A stretch of DNA of 64,000 nt from Gracilimonas sp031581265 (GCF_031581265.1 NZ_JAVLBQ010000004.1:1-64000); one strand, 5' to 3'; positions 40,884 to 50,600 are shown, counted from the stretch's first letter. A program made the numbers and translations. Notes: generated by a model from the letters alone, not told the origin.

Positions 40884-42704
40884 TTAGCAGGTTACTGCCA
40901 TTTTATTTTCAATATTTTCAAAAATCTTGGCTAATCTTTTTGACTGTACTTCTACCGTTTCTATTATGGAAGTCAGGTTTTCATCCGGGTAGGCCTCAGT
41001 ATTTGCGATTTCAAGACATAATTCGATGCCTTTTTCCAGGTTGTTTTTGAATTTCTTGAATTGTTTGAATTCAGCGTCAAAGTCTTCACACTGCTCAATC
41101 ATAGTTTCAAAGTAATCCACATACATCACCAATTCTTTAGCGAACATGTGAGGGCGCTCTTTCGGCACCAACGATGTACCTCGCCCATAAATATGATCGG
41201 TCATTTCCTGCAAAGAATATTGGCGATTGAACCAAGCAATGTTGGGGCCCGGACAGATAGCCTGAGGTGCTCGGTGCTCCTTCAGAATCCCTAAACTTAT
41301 CAAGGCTCCATTCCCAAGATGATCACACAAACAAGCTTTATCTAAGACTTTGGCAATTTTGTTTTCCTGAAGTTCTTTTGAGCTTTCGTTTTCCTTAATC
41401 TGACTGATTTTCAACAACTGATACTGACTTGATGCTGTACAAATCGGATTTTCGGTAAACTCTGTATTTGACTCCAAAAAGCCTTTTGGACATGGGGAGC
41501 CCGGTTTATCTTTTTCAATTCGTTCTTTATGCCATTTTTCTGATCCGGTATTTCGAACGTTGTTGAAAGGCACTCCCAAAGGAGATACCCCACTGAGATA
41601 CAAATCTTCTTCTGTTGCATTTTGCAGAAGTTTCATGGTTGGCTCATCTACCGTTGTGGCTTCCGGTACCATCAAAAATGGACTTCCCCAGCCGGTAGCA
41701 TCCATATCAAAATCATTGAGCAAGCGCCGGGCCTCGCCATTCGTTCCAATACCGCCTTGTACTGTTATACGGGGTGAACTAAAGATCCAATCTGACTTAA
41801 AACCTCCCTCTCGGCTCTCTTCATAATACTTTTCTATAAGAGGCTGAATGGAAGTACTTAACATTTCCCGTTTCTCTTTGAATTCTTTTAGCAGCGCCGG
41901 CAATAAATATCCATCCGATGCAAAAGCATGGCCTCCGCAATTCAATCCCGATTCAATCCGATACTCAAAAACCTCCAATCCCTTTTTGGCCAGGTACTTC
42001 CCCTGAATTAATGCAGAACGAAAATCACTGACTTTAAGGATGATCTTCTTTTTGATGTTGCCGGCTACATCCCGGTAGAAATCCCCGAACTCAGCCAGGT
42101 AATTATATAACCTTGGATTAAAACCGGCTGAAAGAATTAAACTTGATGACAGTTTACTCTTGGCATATCCCCGAAGAGCCGCAGATCCGTCACTGAATTC
42201 TGAGGTCATTGGTTGTCCGCTGTTGGTGTAGCTAAAGCCATCTACCTTTGCCATAATATTGACATCAATGGAACCCATTTTCATTGAGTTGTTCAAATTT
42301 GATGCTATGCTTTTCCCTTCCTTTGAATCACTTAAGCTGAGTAATCTTCGATATAATTTTTTCAGCTCCGTTTGATCGGGAAGCATCTCAAAGTATTTGG
42401 ACTTATCATTTTGCTCAAAGAAAGGTTGATTTCTAATTGCTTCAAACTTGCTTTGAACGATATCCTGTACTAAATCCAGGTAGGCTGTTATCCTTCGAGA
42501 CCTGCCATCCTCAGCATTTCTTGAAATGTTTTCATAAGGCAGATCCATCACATTTGAATAATGTTTTCTGATTCGTTCAATCAGCAAATCATCCACAATT
42601 GAAATGACGGAATTAATACCAAATGGAGCCACCCGAATAGGCGAATCAATAGAATGCCCGGTTCCCATAACAGGAATAGAAAATGTGTGTAAAGAATGTT
42701 GCAT
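40884..42704 (-). CDS. Nitronate-monooxygenase-like TIM-barrel protein with Cys-rich C-terminal part
   Basis: 606 aa, no signal peptide or membrane helix. The first 380 residues follow the plan of FMN-dependent nitronate monooxygenase/2-nitropropane dioxygenase barrels: an N-terminal SPIRVAPFGINSV strand, KIILKVSDFRSA..KKGLEVFEYRIESG leading to Cys256-Gly-Gly-His259 (the GGH of the family), then ITVQGGIGTNGEARRLL and WGSPFLMVPEA, matching the phosphate-binding GGI and the GTRFLAT-type motif. It differs in having a helical insertion (50-150) and about 220 extra C-terminal residues with cysteines in SPCPKGF, NPICTASSQY, KACLCDHLGNG and QAICPGPN. Function is not known; flavin binding is inferred. 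It lies between membrane heme-copper-like genes and the NO-damage repair gene. Confidence 0.55.
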   Translation of the reverse strand: MQHSLHTFSIPVMGTGHSIDSPIRVAPFGINSVISIVDDLLIERIRKHYSNVMDLPYENISRNAEDGRSRRITAYLDLVQDIVQSKFEAIRNQPFFEQNDKSKYFEMLPDQTELKKLYRRLLSLSDSKEGKSIASNLNNSMKMGSIDVNIMAKVDGFSYTNSGQPMTSEFSDGSAALRGYAKSKLSSSLILSAGFNPRLYNYLAEFGDFYRDVAGNIKKKIILKVSDFRSALIQGKYLAKKGLEVFEYRIESGLNCGGHAFASDGYLLPALLKEFKEKREMLSTSIQPLIEKYYEESREGGFKSDWIFSSPRITVQGGIGTNGEARRLLNDFDMDATGWGSPFLMVPEATTVDEPTMKLLQNATEEDLYLSGVSPLGVPFNNVRNTGSEKWHKERIEKDKPGSPCPKGFLESNTEFTENPICTASSQYQLLKISQIKENESSKELQENKIAKVLDKACLCDHLGNGALISLGILKEHRAPQAICPGPNIAWFNRQYSLQEMTDHIYGRGTSLVPKERPHMFAKELVMYVDYFETMIEQCEDFDAEFKQFKKFKNNLEKGIELCLEIANTEAYPDENLTSIIETVEVQSKRLAKIFENIENKMAVTC

Positions 42705-42802
42705 AAAGTATTTTGAAATTAGAAATGGCAGAAACGCAGTAAATCAATTTAAACTACCCCACCTTTGTGAAGTACACATGAAGAGACTAAAATTGTCTAA
42801 TA

Positions 42803-42839
42803 CAGGCCGGCTCCTATAGATATTCAAGAGACCGGCCTG
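42803..42839 (-). terminator. Hairpin downstream of the RIC gene
   Basis: CAGGCCGG pairs with CCGGCCTG in the gap between RIC and the nitronate-monooxygenase-like gene. Only a weak T run follows on the minus strand, so it may reduce rather than abolish readthrough. Confidence 0.5.
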
Positions 42840-42856
42840 ATTTATGAATTAAGTTT

Positions 42857-43558
42857 TCAGTTTAACTGCTCTTCAAATTGTAATGCTTTTGGAAAAAGTA
42901 TGTTATTCTCGAGGTGGACGTGCTTATGCAGGTCTTCCTGAAAACCTTCCAGGTTCTGAAACAACACGCGATAAGATGCGCAGGCATTGGATGGGGGATT
43001 GAATCCATTGGGCAGCTCCTCAATTTCAGCCATCAGGGCTCCCGCTTTGTCGTATTCTTCCTCTAATGCGTCAACTACAGCTGCTTTAACGGAACCTTTT
43101 TTGTTGAGCTGAACCATTTCCTTAATCTGTGGGAATAATTCTTCTTCCTCCTTTTTAAGATGGCCTATCATTTCTTCCCTTAACATGCGAACCCTCTGTA
43201 GTATCTCGTACAATTCAGGATCTCTTTCTCCATGAACACGAGCCACTTTCTCTGCATAAAAGCTAACCTCCGGCAGCATTTTGCGCACATAACTGTGATG
43301 ATTATTCACAATATAGTCTGTCAGAAAATCCAGCGCCCATTCATTGTAATTATCCCCGGTATTTTTAGCTTTATTCAGTGCTTCAAGGTCAACCAGCACT
43401 TCTTTCATGTTGATCTTTTTTGAGGTACAAGCTTTTTCAAGGGTTCTCCCTCCACCGCAACAAAAGTCTAATCCATAGGATCTTAGCACTTGCGCTGTTC
43501 GGTAATCCTCGGCTACAATGTCACCTACCTGTTTCTGTGTTAATTCTTGTGTGTTCAT
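42857..43558 (-). CDS. ric: Iron-sulfur cluster repair di-iron protein RIC (ScdA/YtfE)
   Basis: 233 aa, cytoplasmic. N-terminal ScdA domain (about 1-60) with VGDIVAEDYRTAQVLRSYGLDFCCGGG; C-terminal hemerythrin-like domain whose ligands are in NHHSYVRKMLP, HGERDPELYE, HLKKEEEELFPQI and HVHLENNILFP. RIC restores Fe-S clusters damaged by NO or peroxide and is a classic target of NO-responsive regulators. Its upstream region matches the nirK upstream region nearly base for base, including the TTAAGA-N8-TCTTAA repeat. The NsrR-like regulator gene lies 58 bases upstream in the same direction. Confidence 0.94.
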   Translation of the reverse strand: MNTQELTQKQVGDIVAEDYRTAQVLRSYGLDFCCGGGRTLEKACTSKKINMKEVLVDLEALNKAKNTGDNYNEWALDFLTDYIVNNHHSYVRKMLPEVSFYAEKVARVHGERDPELYEILQRVRMLREEMIGHLKKEEEELFPQIKEMVQLNKKGSVKAAVVDALEEEYDKAGALMAEIEELPNGFNPPSNACASYRVLFQNLEGFQEDLHKHVHLENNILFPKALQFEEQLN

Positions 43559-43572
43559 AATGATTATTAGTT

Positions 43573-43592
43573 TTAAGAGTATTTTATCTTAA
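43573..43592. promoter_or_regulatory. Inverted-repeat operator candidate upstream of ric
   Basis: TTAAGA, 8-nt spacer, TCTTAA, 15 bases before the start codon of ric. With flanks (TTATTAG before, ATTAG after) it is nearly identical to the proximal nirK site. It lies in the 58-base gap between the Rrf2 gene and ric, which suggests ric has its own promoter. Confidence 0.65.
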
Positions 43593-43616
43593 TTAGTATT
43601 AAAATTTTTAGAGTAT

Positions 43617-44069
43617 TTATTGCCAGCTAAATTGCCCTTCGGCTGTCAAACGAAAGTGTTTTTCCTTTCCTTCCTTAGCAATTTCTTTTAGTGTTGTTCT
43701 CTTCAGCATATTCTCAATCGATTGCCGGGTATCTATCCAGCTGTCATGCAGCGGACAAGCTTCTTGTGAGCCACAACCGGGCAAACCGAGCGCACATTGC
43801 GTAAAGAGTCCGGGCCCGTCAATGGCAATTACCATATCAAGCAACGTCGACTTCTTTCCCTTTTCCGAAAGTCTTACTCCCCCATTGGGTCCTTTGTACG
43901 ATTCCATTAACCCATCGGCGGTAAGTTGCTGTAAAATCTTGGTTAGGAAATGAAAGGAGATATCAAGCTCTTCGCTCATTTCTTTCAAAGAGTAATAGTC
44001 GCTATCCCTTTTGGAAGCGAGATACAAGGAAGCTCGTAATCCATATACGCAAGATTTTGAGAGTAACAT
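43617..44069 (-). CDS. Rrf2 family Fe-S regulator, NsrR-like
   Basis: 150 aa. Winged helix at 1-75 and cluster ligands C92-x6-C99-x5-C105, the spacing shared with the Rrf2 protein at 19.8 kb. It is not certain to be NsrR by sequence alone, but its position next to ric and the matching palindromes upstream of itself, ric and nirK make an NO-responsive repressor the best reading. The palindrome 15 bases before its own start implies autoregulation. Confidence 0.85.
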   Translation of the reverse strand: MLLSKSCVYGLRASLYLASKRDSDYYSLKEMSEELDISFHFLTKILQQLTADGLMESYKGPNGGVRLSEKGKKSTLLDMVIAIDGPGLFTQCALGLPGCGSQEACPLHDSWIDTRQSIENMLKRTTLKEIAKEGKEKHFRLTAEGQFSWQ

Positions 44070-44083
44070 GTAGAAAAACTTAT

Positions 44084-44103
44084 TTAAGAGTTTATGGTCT
44101 GAA
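44084..44103. promoter_or_regulatory. Inverted-repeat operator candidate upstream of the NsrR-like gene
   Basis: TTAAGA, 8-nt spacer, TCTGAA: same half sites, spacing and distance to the start codon (15 bases) as the ric site, with one mismatch in the second half. Confidence 0.55.
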
Positions 44104-44161
44104 TTTAAGAAATATTATTTGGAATGACATCGCTTTTGTCAAACATTAACAACATGTAGAT

Positions 44162-45517
44162 TTACACCGTCTGAGAGAATAATTTTTTTTGTGGCTTATT
44201 TTGATGTAAACGCTCATCAAAAGCCATACAAACATTCCGGACAAAGGGAATTCCTGCTTCTGTAATTTTTATTTTTCTTCCTGAAATTTCTACCAACTCA
44301 TCCCTGATCAGATCTGTAAGGCGACTTTTCACTTGAATAAAATGGCTGTCACTGCCGCTAAATTCGGTTTCAAAGCGACACATCAAATCCAATATATGTT
44401 GCCTGATCATCAAGTCCGTATTACTTAATAAATGTCCTCTGAAAATTGGGACCTCCATCCTTTCAACACGCTTTTCGTAGTCTTTCAGGCTTTTCTCGTT
44501 CTGTGCAAAACTATACCAGCTATCACTGATGGCCGACATCCCCAAACCAATCATCACTTTGGTAGCTCCTGCTGTGTAGCCCATAAAATTTCTATGGAGT
44601 GAACCGTTTTGCATGGCCTTGTATAGCGAATCGGACTTCAGGGCAAAATGATCCATCCCAATTTCTACATAATCCTGATCATAAAACATTTGTTTACCCA
44701 ATTCATACAACGCACGTTTCTCGTCGTTTTTGGGGAGATCGGCTTCATCAAATCCTCGCTGACCATTCCCTTTCATCCACGGCACATGGGCGTAGCTGTA
44801 AAAGGCGATGCGATCGGGCTTCAATTCGTTAGTTTTGTTGATAGTATGCTCAATGCCTTTTAAGTTTTGATGCGGCAACCCAAACACCAGGTCATGGTTC
44901 ACGGAATTGTATCCAATTTTCTTCGACCACTCATGAACGCGTTTCACATTTTCAAACGGCTGAATACGGTTGATAGCAAATTGCACTTTAGGATCGTAAT
45001 CCTGCACGCCATATGAAACCCGCCGAAATCCCAAATCATACAAGGTTAGCAAGTGTTCTTTGGTAGTATTATTGGGATGCCCTTCAAAACTGAACTCATA
45101 TTGTTCGGCCAATTCAGCCCGGCTCAAAATCCCCTCAATCAACAACTTCAAATTTTCTGTACTGAAAAAAGTCGGTGTTCCTCCACCTAAATGAATTTCT
45201 TTGATTTTTGGAACTGTAGGCAGGAAATCGGTATACAGTTTCCATTCTTTCAGTACTGTTTTTATATACGGATCTTCGACCTCATGTCGTTTGGTAATTT
45301 TTTTATGGCACCCACAAAATGTACACAAGCTCTCGCAAAATGGAAGGTGTATATATAAGGAAATGCCCTCACCCTGACTTTCCAGGAAAGCACTAATTAA
45401 TGTTGATTCCCAGTCTTCGATACTAATCCCCTTTTCACCCCAATACGGAACCGTCGGATAGCTCGTATATCGGGGGCCGGGAACATTGTATTTTCGGATT
45501 AACTCGGTATTCATCAT
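44162..45517 (-). CDS. hemN: Oxygen-independent coproporphyrinogen III oxidase
   Basis: 451 aa radical SAM enzyme that decarboxylates coproporphyrinogen III to protoporphyrinogen IX without oxygen. The 4Fe-4S/SAM motif is C-x3-C-x2-C in LPFCESLCTFCGC (about 59-71), with GGGTPTFF following and the HemN-specific N-terminus RKYNVPGPRYTSYPTVPYW. The C-terminal HemN domain with YSFAQN and KDYEKRV is present, which separates it from HemW-type paralogues. It supports heme supply under low oxygen and fits the anaerobic/nitrosative cluster. No TTAAGA palindrome was found upstream. Confidence 0.93.
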   Translation of the reverse strand: MMNTELIRKYNVPGPRYTSYPTVPYWGEKGISIEDWESTLISAFLESQGEGISLYIHLPFCESLCTFCGCHKKITKRHEVEDPYIKTVLKEWKLYTDFLPTVPKIKEIHLGGGTPTFFSTENLKLLIEGILSRAELAEQYEFSFEGHPNNTTKEHLLTLYDLGFRRVSYGVQDYDPKVQFAINRIQPFENVKRVHEWSKKIGYNSVNHDLVFGLPHQNLKGIEHTINKTNELKPDRIAFYSYAHVPWMKGNGQRGFDEADLPKNDEKRALYELGKQMFYDQDYVEIGMDHFALKSDSLYKAMQNGSLHRNFMGYTAGATKVMIGLGMSAISDSWYSFAQNEKSLKDYEKRVERMEVPIFRGHLLSNTDLMIRQHILDLMCRFETEFSGSDSHFIQVKSRLTDLIRDELVEISGRKIKITEAGIPFVRNVCMAFDERLHQNKPQKKLFSQTV

Positions 45518-45944
45518 GCCTCATAGTTTTAGTGGAATGATGATAAGGCAAGTTTTTGAAGATTTGGTGAATCGGGAGTGTAATTTTAAATGTAGAATGT
45601 TTAAATGTTAAATGGTGGATGCATATCAATTGAAATGCATGGAAAGTACCAGCCTTATTACACTCCTCTTCATTTTGTCTTGATACAAAACGAAGCAAAA
45701 AATCAAGGCTATGAAAAAAGAACTAAAGTTGACTTCATTTCGCTAAAATAAACTGAAGCTCCATCACTGTTCAAGGTTGCATCAATTATTTTCAGCGGAA
45801 CAGTTTATTTCTTAACGCTTCATTCCATCATCTTCTTAACGCTCTTTTTTCTAACGCCTATTTGATCATAGAACTTTTCAGTCATAAGCAACTTAGAAAC
45901 TAAAAGTTAAATGTCCGTTGTTCCTTGCTTGATGTTGGGTGTTC
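45518..45944. other. Gene-free intergenic region with a CTTGAT...ATCAAG repeat
   Basis: No coding sequence is visible. The stretch at about 45677-45709 (CTTGATACAAAACGAAGC then AAAAAATCAAG) has complementary ends and resembles an intergenic repeat common in Bacteroidota. AT-rich sequence upstream of hemN probably contains its promoter. Confidence 0.45.
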
Positions 45945-46514
45945 TCACCCCCAGATTTTCAATATTCCAAATACCGCCACACCGGTTACGGATACGTAGA
46001 GCCAGATAGGGAACGTCCAGCGGGAGACTTTTTTGTGGGTTTTGAATTTACCGCTCAGCGCAAAGTAAAAGCTGGAAAGCACCAGCGGAACCACAAAAAC
46101 GGAAAGCACAATATGCGTTATTAAGATGAAGAAATAGACAGGCCGAATAAATCCCTCTCCCATAAACTTAGTGTCTCCCACAAAGTGATGATACACCACG
46201 TAGCTCACCAGGAATAATGAAGAGGTGACAAAAGCAGCTAAATTAAACCGCATATGCTTTTGGAAGTCCCTACGTTTAATTTCCCGAAAAGCGAGCAACA
46301 AAAAGATGGTACTCAAAGAATTCAACCCGGCATTAACAGCAGATAAGTTTTGAATCCAGGGTACCGGTGCTTCGGCTCCTTCTTTAAAATAGATCAGCCA
46401 AAACAAGAAAAGGACGGCACCTGCGCTCAATCCTATTATTAAGCCAAGCGCTTTCTTCGCACTTATTTGTTCTAAGATTCGGGATGACTCAGGGAGTTGT
46501 GCTTTTTCAGCCAT
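45945..46514 (-). CDS. DUF420 membrane protein
   Basis: 189 aa with five or six helices. DUF420 features: NAGLNSLSTIFLLLAFREIKRRDFQKHMRFN, SYVVYHHFVGDTKF and FILITHIVLSVFVVPL, with histidines positioned in helices. DUF420 proteins are found beside cytochrome oxidase genes and are thought to act in oxidase biogenesis or heme delivery. In this window it is divided from the act-cox operon by the restriction-modification island, which may have been inserted between them. Confidence 0.88.
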   Translation of the reverse strand: MAEKAQLPESSRILEQISAKKALGLIIGLSAGAVLFLFWLIYFKEGAEAPVPWIQNLSAVNAGLNSLSTIFLLLAFREIKRRDFQKHMRFNLAAFVTSSLFLVSYVVYHHFVGDTKFMGEGFIRPVYFFILITHIVLSVFVVPLVLSSFYFALSGKFKTHKKVSRWTFPIWLYVSVTGVAVFGILKIWG

Positions 46515-46706
46515 AGATAGAATGATACTTTTTAAATGTCTGAGACAAAGTTAAGACATGCTAAACCAAAACGTGCGTTTTTTCGATTCCTTTTTTGGGA
46601 TTTTTTAGTTGCCACGAAAGCTCGAAAACACGAAAAGGAATGGAACCCCGACAAAATTGTACGGGACAGGCGCAGATGAAACGGATCTGGCGGATGGTCG
46701 CGGGAA

Positions 46707-46760
46707 TGAATATCCAATATCCAACACGGAACATCCAATGATGAAGTCATTCACTTGGAA
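46707..46760. repeat. GAATATCC repeat, left copy
   Basis: GAATATCCAATATCC...CCAATGATGAAGTCATTCACTTGGA, about 54 bases. A second copy with a few changes is at 52143-52194, so this repeat brackets the restriction-modification island. Confidence 0.75.
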
Positions 46761-46768
46761 ATGCATCA

Positions 46769-47053
46769 AGCTCGCCCAAGCAGGGACCCTTCCTTGTTCC
46801 TTCCCTCCTGCGGCTGCGCCTTGCAAGGAAGGAGACGCTTTGGTGAAATTGGATTTTGCTTTTGACACCAAGCCAAAATGAATAATCGTATTGCTTAAAT
46901 CGTGCTATTGTCAAAGTTCTCCCCAAGGCGTCCCCTTTCCCTTGACGCATACCGGTTGATGCAGAACGGTTATTAGAAAAGATGTAATTGCTAAATCCAG
47001 GACAAAAAATCGTAAAAGAGTGCGTTAGGGAAAGGGATAGGGATAGGGTCCTG
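46769..47053 (+). repeat. Long hairpin element, copy 1
   Basis: Begins AGCTCGCCC, has GGGACCC near the left end and GGGTCC at the right end, with inner complementary arms (AAGGAAGGAGACGC and GGCGTCCCCTTTCC). Copies 2 and 3 at 51141-51386 and 51810-52053 have the same orientation. This copy is about 40 bases longer because of extra sequence in its right half. Confidence 0.75.
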
Positions 47054-47161
47054 TATGACATGCCAACCAACCCGATCTGACGGCTGGACTTGCCCCGATC
47101 CTCCAAATCCTGCACCGTGCCGTCTGATCGATGGGGAGGGCTTGGGTGCTCGAATCCACTA

Positions 47162-47195
47162 ATCGGTCAGACGGACTTTGAGCCGTCAGACCGAT
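47162..47195. repeat. GTCAGACGG hairpin
   Basis: ATCGGTCAGACGG pairs with CCGTCAGACCGAT with one mismatch. Similar words (GATCTGACGGC, CCGTCTGATCG) occur just to the left, so it is probably one unit of a local palindromic repeat. Confidence 0.5.
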
Positions 47196-47314
47196 GAGTT
47201 GTTTAGACTTCCCAAACCACAGCAAAGCCATGAAAGGGAGATGCTTCACTTCGCTTCCGGCTAACGCCGATAAAGTCTCCGTTCAGCATGACAAGCAGGT
47301 GGGGTAAACGATCT

Positions 47315-47335
47315 TAAGCCGCCAACGGCGGCTTA
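47315..47335. terminator. TAAGCCGCC-AAC-GGCGGCTTA hairpin
   Basis: Perfect 9-bp stem with a 3-nt loop. It is followed on the + strand by TTCGTTGTT. It could act as a terminator for readthrough from the minus-strand restriction-modification gene, although that strand lacks a good T tract. Confidence 0.4.
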
Positions 47336-47440
47336 TTCGTTGTTAATAATAACAATGTCATCCTGAAGGAGGAGCGAATGCAACGACTGAAGGATCTCCC
47401 TTTCATGGCAACCAGCTAAATGACTGAGCCTTATCAATAT

Positions 47441-47594
47441 GTCATCGCGAGGAGTATCGTTGCCTACAATTGGGCTTTGCTGCTTTACGACGCGGCGATC
47501 TCACTGAATTACTTGGGATATTGCTACCGGGAGATTGCTTCGTCGTTTTGCACCCCAAACCTGCATTCACGATTATGGGCTCCTCGCAATGACG
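47441..47594. repeat. GTCATCGCGAGG palindromic element, free copy
   Basis: Starts GTCATCGCGAGGAGTATCG and ends GGCTCCTCGCAATGACGG, so the ends are inverted repeats; GCGATCTCACTGA and GGGAGATTGCTTCGTCG lie inside. It shares its left 60 bases almost exactly with the copy inside the restriction-modification gene (48235 onward) and is related to the copy inside ccoI. Confidence 0.8.
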
Positions 47595-47619
47595 GGTGAT
47601 TTTTTAGCAGTGGAGTTGA

Positions 47620-50600
47620 TCAGACTTCCCAAACCCCATCAATCTCCCCCATCAACCTATCCGTCTCCATCAGCGCCACAATGATTTTTTGGTAGTGGCG
47701 GATTTCTTCGATGGTGAGTTCGCGGTCGCGGCGGTCTTTGAGCCATTTTTCGGCAGGTTGGTAGCCGCCGATGTAGAACTCCCAGGCTTTCTTCGGCACG
47801 TTCCCGAAATACTGCTCTTCGTTGATCCACACCTTTCCCATTACCTGCCCATCATCCCGGACCTGATCCGGGATCTCCCCGTCTTCGGGCTGGTTGCCTT
47901 TTTCGGGAGATCGCGGGTCCGGGCCCGCGATGACTTCTTCATCAGGAATGAAACCCGGATCATTCTTCGTCAACCGGTTTGAAATAATATTACTTCCCGA
48001 TTCCGGGTACGTCGTTATAAAATCCTCCACCACGGGATGTTCCAACAGGTGAATTTGGCGCAGCTCGCCGCCCAGTTCCACCAGTTTCCAGAATTGCTTG
48101 GGGTCTTCGGGATAAGGTACTCGTGGGAAGTCGATCTTCAGGAATTCCTTGTATTTCTCGCGGTAGCTGGGGGAGTGAAGCACGGCGTAGATATAATCCA
48201 GTAAATCTATGGGCGCAAACATATCCAAAGCATCGTCATCGCGAGGAGTATCGTTGCCTACACTTGGGCTTTGCTGCCTTTCGACGCGGCGATCTCCCTG
48301 ATCTTGCCCCAATTCTCGAGATTGCTTCGCTCCGCTCGCAAAGGGGTCCTCTTTCTCCGGCACAAACTTCAGCCCCAGCTTCTCCGCTATTTCCTGAACG
48401 ATCTTCTTATTTAAATTGGGCGTGCGCTCGGGCTGACCTTCGAGAGTTTGTTGGGTGGATTCTTCGGGGTAGAGGTAGAGGGGCATATAATAGCCGCTTC
48501 CGTATCTACCTGCGGTACCAGTAAGATTAAAATCTCCTATATACTGTGAAATAAATATATGCTTCCATTTTCTTGCACTCTGACGTGAACAAACTAATGC
48601 TAGATTATTATCTGCTAACAAATGCCTCATTACTTGATCAACTGGCCAACCAATAAAACCTTTTGAATCTCCATTATAATAAGTCCATTTTTTATCAAAC
48701 AATCTATAATTAACTCTTTGATATAATGATTCATCTAAACCATGCTTTAAGACATTAGCTTTACAATACTCTACTTTACCATCTCTACTTTCCCATGAAA
48801 CATTATCATACTTAGCTTTAATATCCTTTTCTTCTAAATGATAAATATCGTTGACAACTGTTTTAATTTCTTTCAAAGAATCTTGGTATGCGACAGCATC
48901 TCTTTTTGTAACTATTCCAGCTCCATTTACTGGAAACAAGTTGTTTAATTGAAACCCATCTTCATACTCTTCTTTAAGATTGTAATCTTTTGACACCATG
49001 TAATACATTGGTGAGTTGTAATCTAATTTTTCAAATTTGATGGATTGAATAGTCTCTTCTTCTAAAAATTTATATTTGATATTTCTCATTCCAAAAAGAT
49101 CCTGATGATATACTTGACCAAGTTTGTCACCATTCTTACACTTTTTAATCATTAAATTAATTGAAACACCTTGTTTAATATCAAAAACGTTTTCGTCCTT
49201 ACCTCCATCAGGTGCCTTTTCTTTCTTTTCGGTATTGCCATGTAAATCAATGGTGTAAATCTTGTCAAAAGTTTTAAGGAGGTTCCATCTCATTCCTCTA
49301 AAGGTAGGATTATCCAAATATCCGTGCGGATTAATAAAGGCTAAAACTCCCTCACCATTTTTCTCTATAAAATGCTGTCCATAGCGAATGAATTTTACAT
49401 AATCATCATTAATCCATTTCGAATTTTTTTCCTGTAATTTTTTCTTTCCGCCAGGCTCTTTCTTGTAATCCTCCATCAACTCCATAATCCACTTACCTTT
49501 GTTGGAGCTTTCTCCACTGTACGGAGGATTCCCCAACACCACCATCACCGGCGTATCGCGTTTGATGTGGTTGGCTTCGTTGGCTTCTTCGCTCAGCCAG
49601 TTGGCAAAGAGGGTGCCGGTATCGGGATGGTGTTCTTCCAGCGAGTTGGTGAGGTACACCCGGAAACGCTGACTCCCGCTCGGTTCCACACCCGTTTCAC
49701 GGAGGAGCAGGTCCAGCTTCAAATGCGCCATGGCATAACTCGCCATCAAGATCTCAAATCCGTTCAGGCGGGGGATGAGATGCTCTTCCACGTACTTCTC
49801 CCAAATGCCCTGCTGTCCCTCAAACTTTTTGTGAATCTGTTTGATCACTTCCGCCAAAAAAGTTCCGGTTCCCGCCGCCGGGTCTAAAATCTGTACTTTA
49901 TGTACTTCCCGTTCTTCCTGCTTGTAGCCCGTGGGAGAGCGCTTGTCTTTCACATCCGTATTTACTTTCACGGTGGTTTTGGTGGTATCGGCCAGCCCGT
50001 CCTTCAGCCCGAATTCATCTTTCAGGATATCATCCACCGCGCGGACAATGAAATTGACCACCGGCTCGGGCGTGTACCAAACGCCGCGACTTTTGCGCAG
50101 CTTGGGATCGTATTCCGCCAGGAAAGTTTCGTAAAAATGGATGATGGGATCTTGCTGCTGTGTAGCTTTCCCGAAGTTCCTGAGCAGCCCGTCCACATCC
50201 GTAGCGCGGAAAATATCGGCGAGCCCATCCACGATCCACACAATGCGGTCGTCCAGGTCGTAGCCGGCAATGTACTGGAACAGCTTACGTAAAAAGGGAT
50301 TGGTTTTGGGGATGAGAGCGGCGGCTTCGTGGCGGTCAAAGGTATCGAGGGTCGGGTCGTGCAGCCGGGCAGCAAACATGCCGTAGGCAATAGTCTGCGC
50401 ATAAATATCGGCAAATTCTTTGGGATTGATATCATGGATCAGCACGTTTTGGAAAGCCGACAATTGTTCGCGCAGGGTGTTATTGGCCGACTCATTCACG
50501 CGGTCGCCTTTTTCGGCATCGGCATTCAGGGCCTTTTCAATTACATCCGCCAAAATTCGGGCTTTACCGGCCATCATCTTGCTCAGCTTGTTGGCACTCC

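Larger units (their letters stand above)
46515..47619. other. Repeat-filled intergenic region downstream of the restriction-modification gene
   Basis: No gene is supported in these 1.1 kb. At least six repeat families are packed here: a TTGCCACGAAAGCTC fragment (46609), the GAATATCC repeat (46707-46760), a 285-base element (46769-47053), a GTCAGACGG hairpin (47162-47195), a GCCGCC-AAC-GGCGGC hairpin (47315-47335), GTCATCCTGAAGGA...GGATCTCC (about 47355-47402) and the GTCATCGCGAGG element (47441-47594). Short open frames in this stretch follow the palindromes and show no protein-like features. Confidence 0.7.

Noticed and set aside
40884..42704. Classic nitronate monooxygenase
   Set aside because: Length (606 aa) and the Cys-rich tail differ too much from the usual 320-360 aa enzymes, so the call is limited to nitronate-monooxygenase-like.
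46605..47115. Several open frames of 70-120 codons on both strands
   Set aside because: They run across the hairpin repeats and change frame with them; the translated sequences are of repeat type with no domain.
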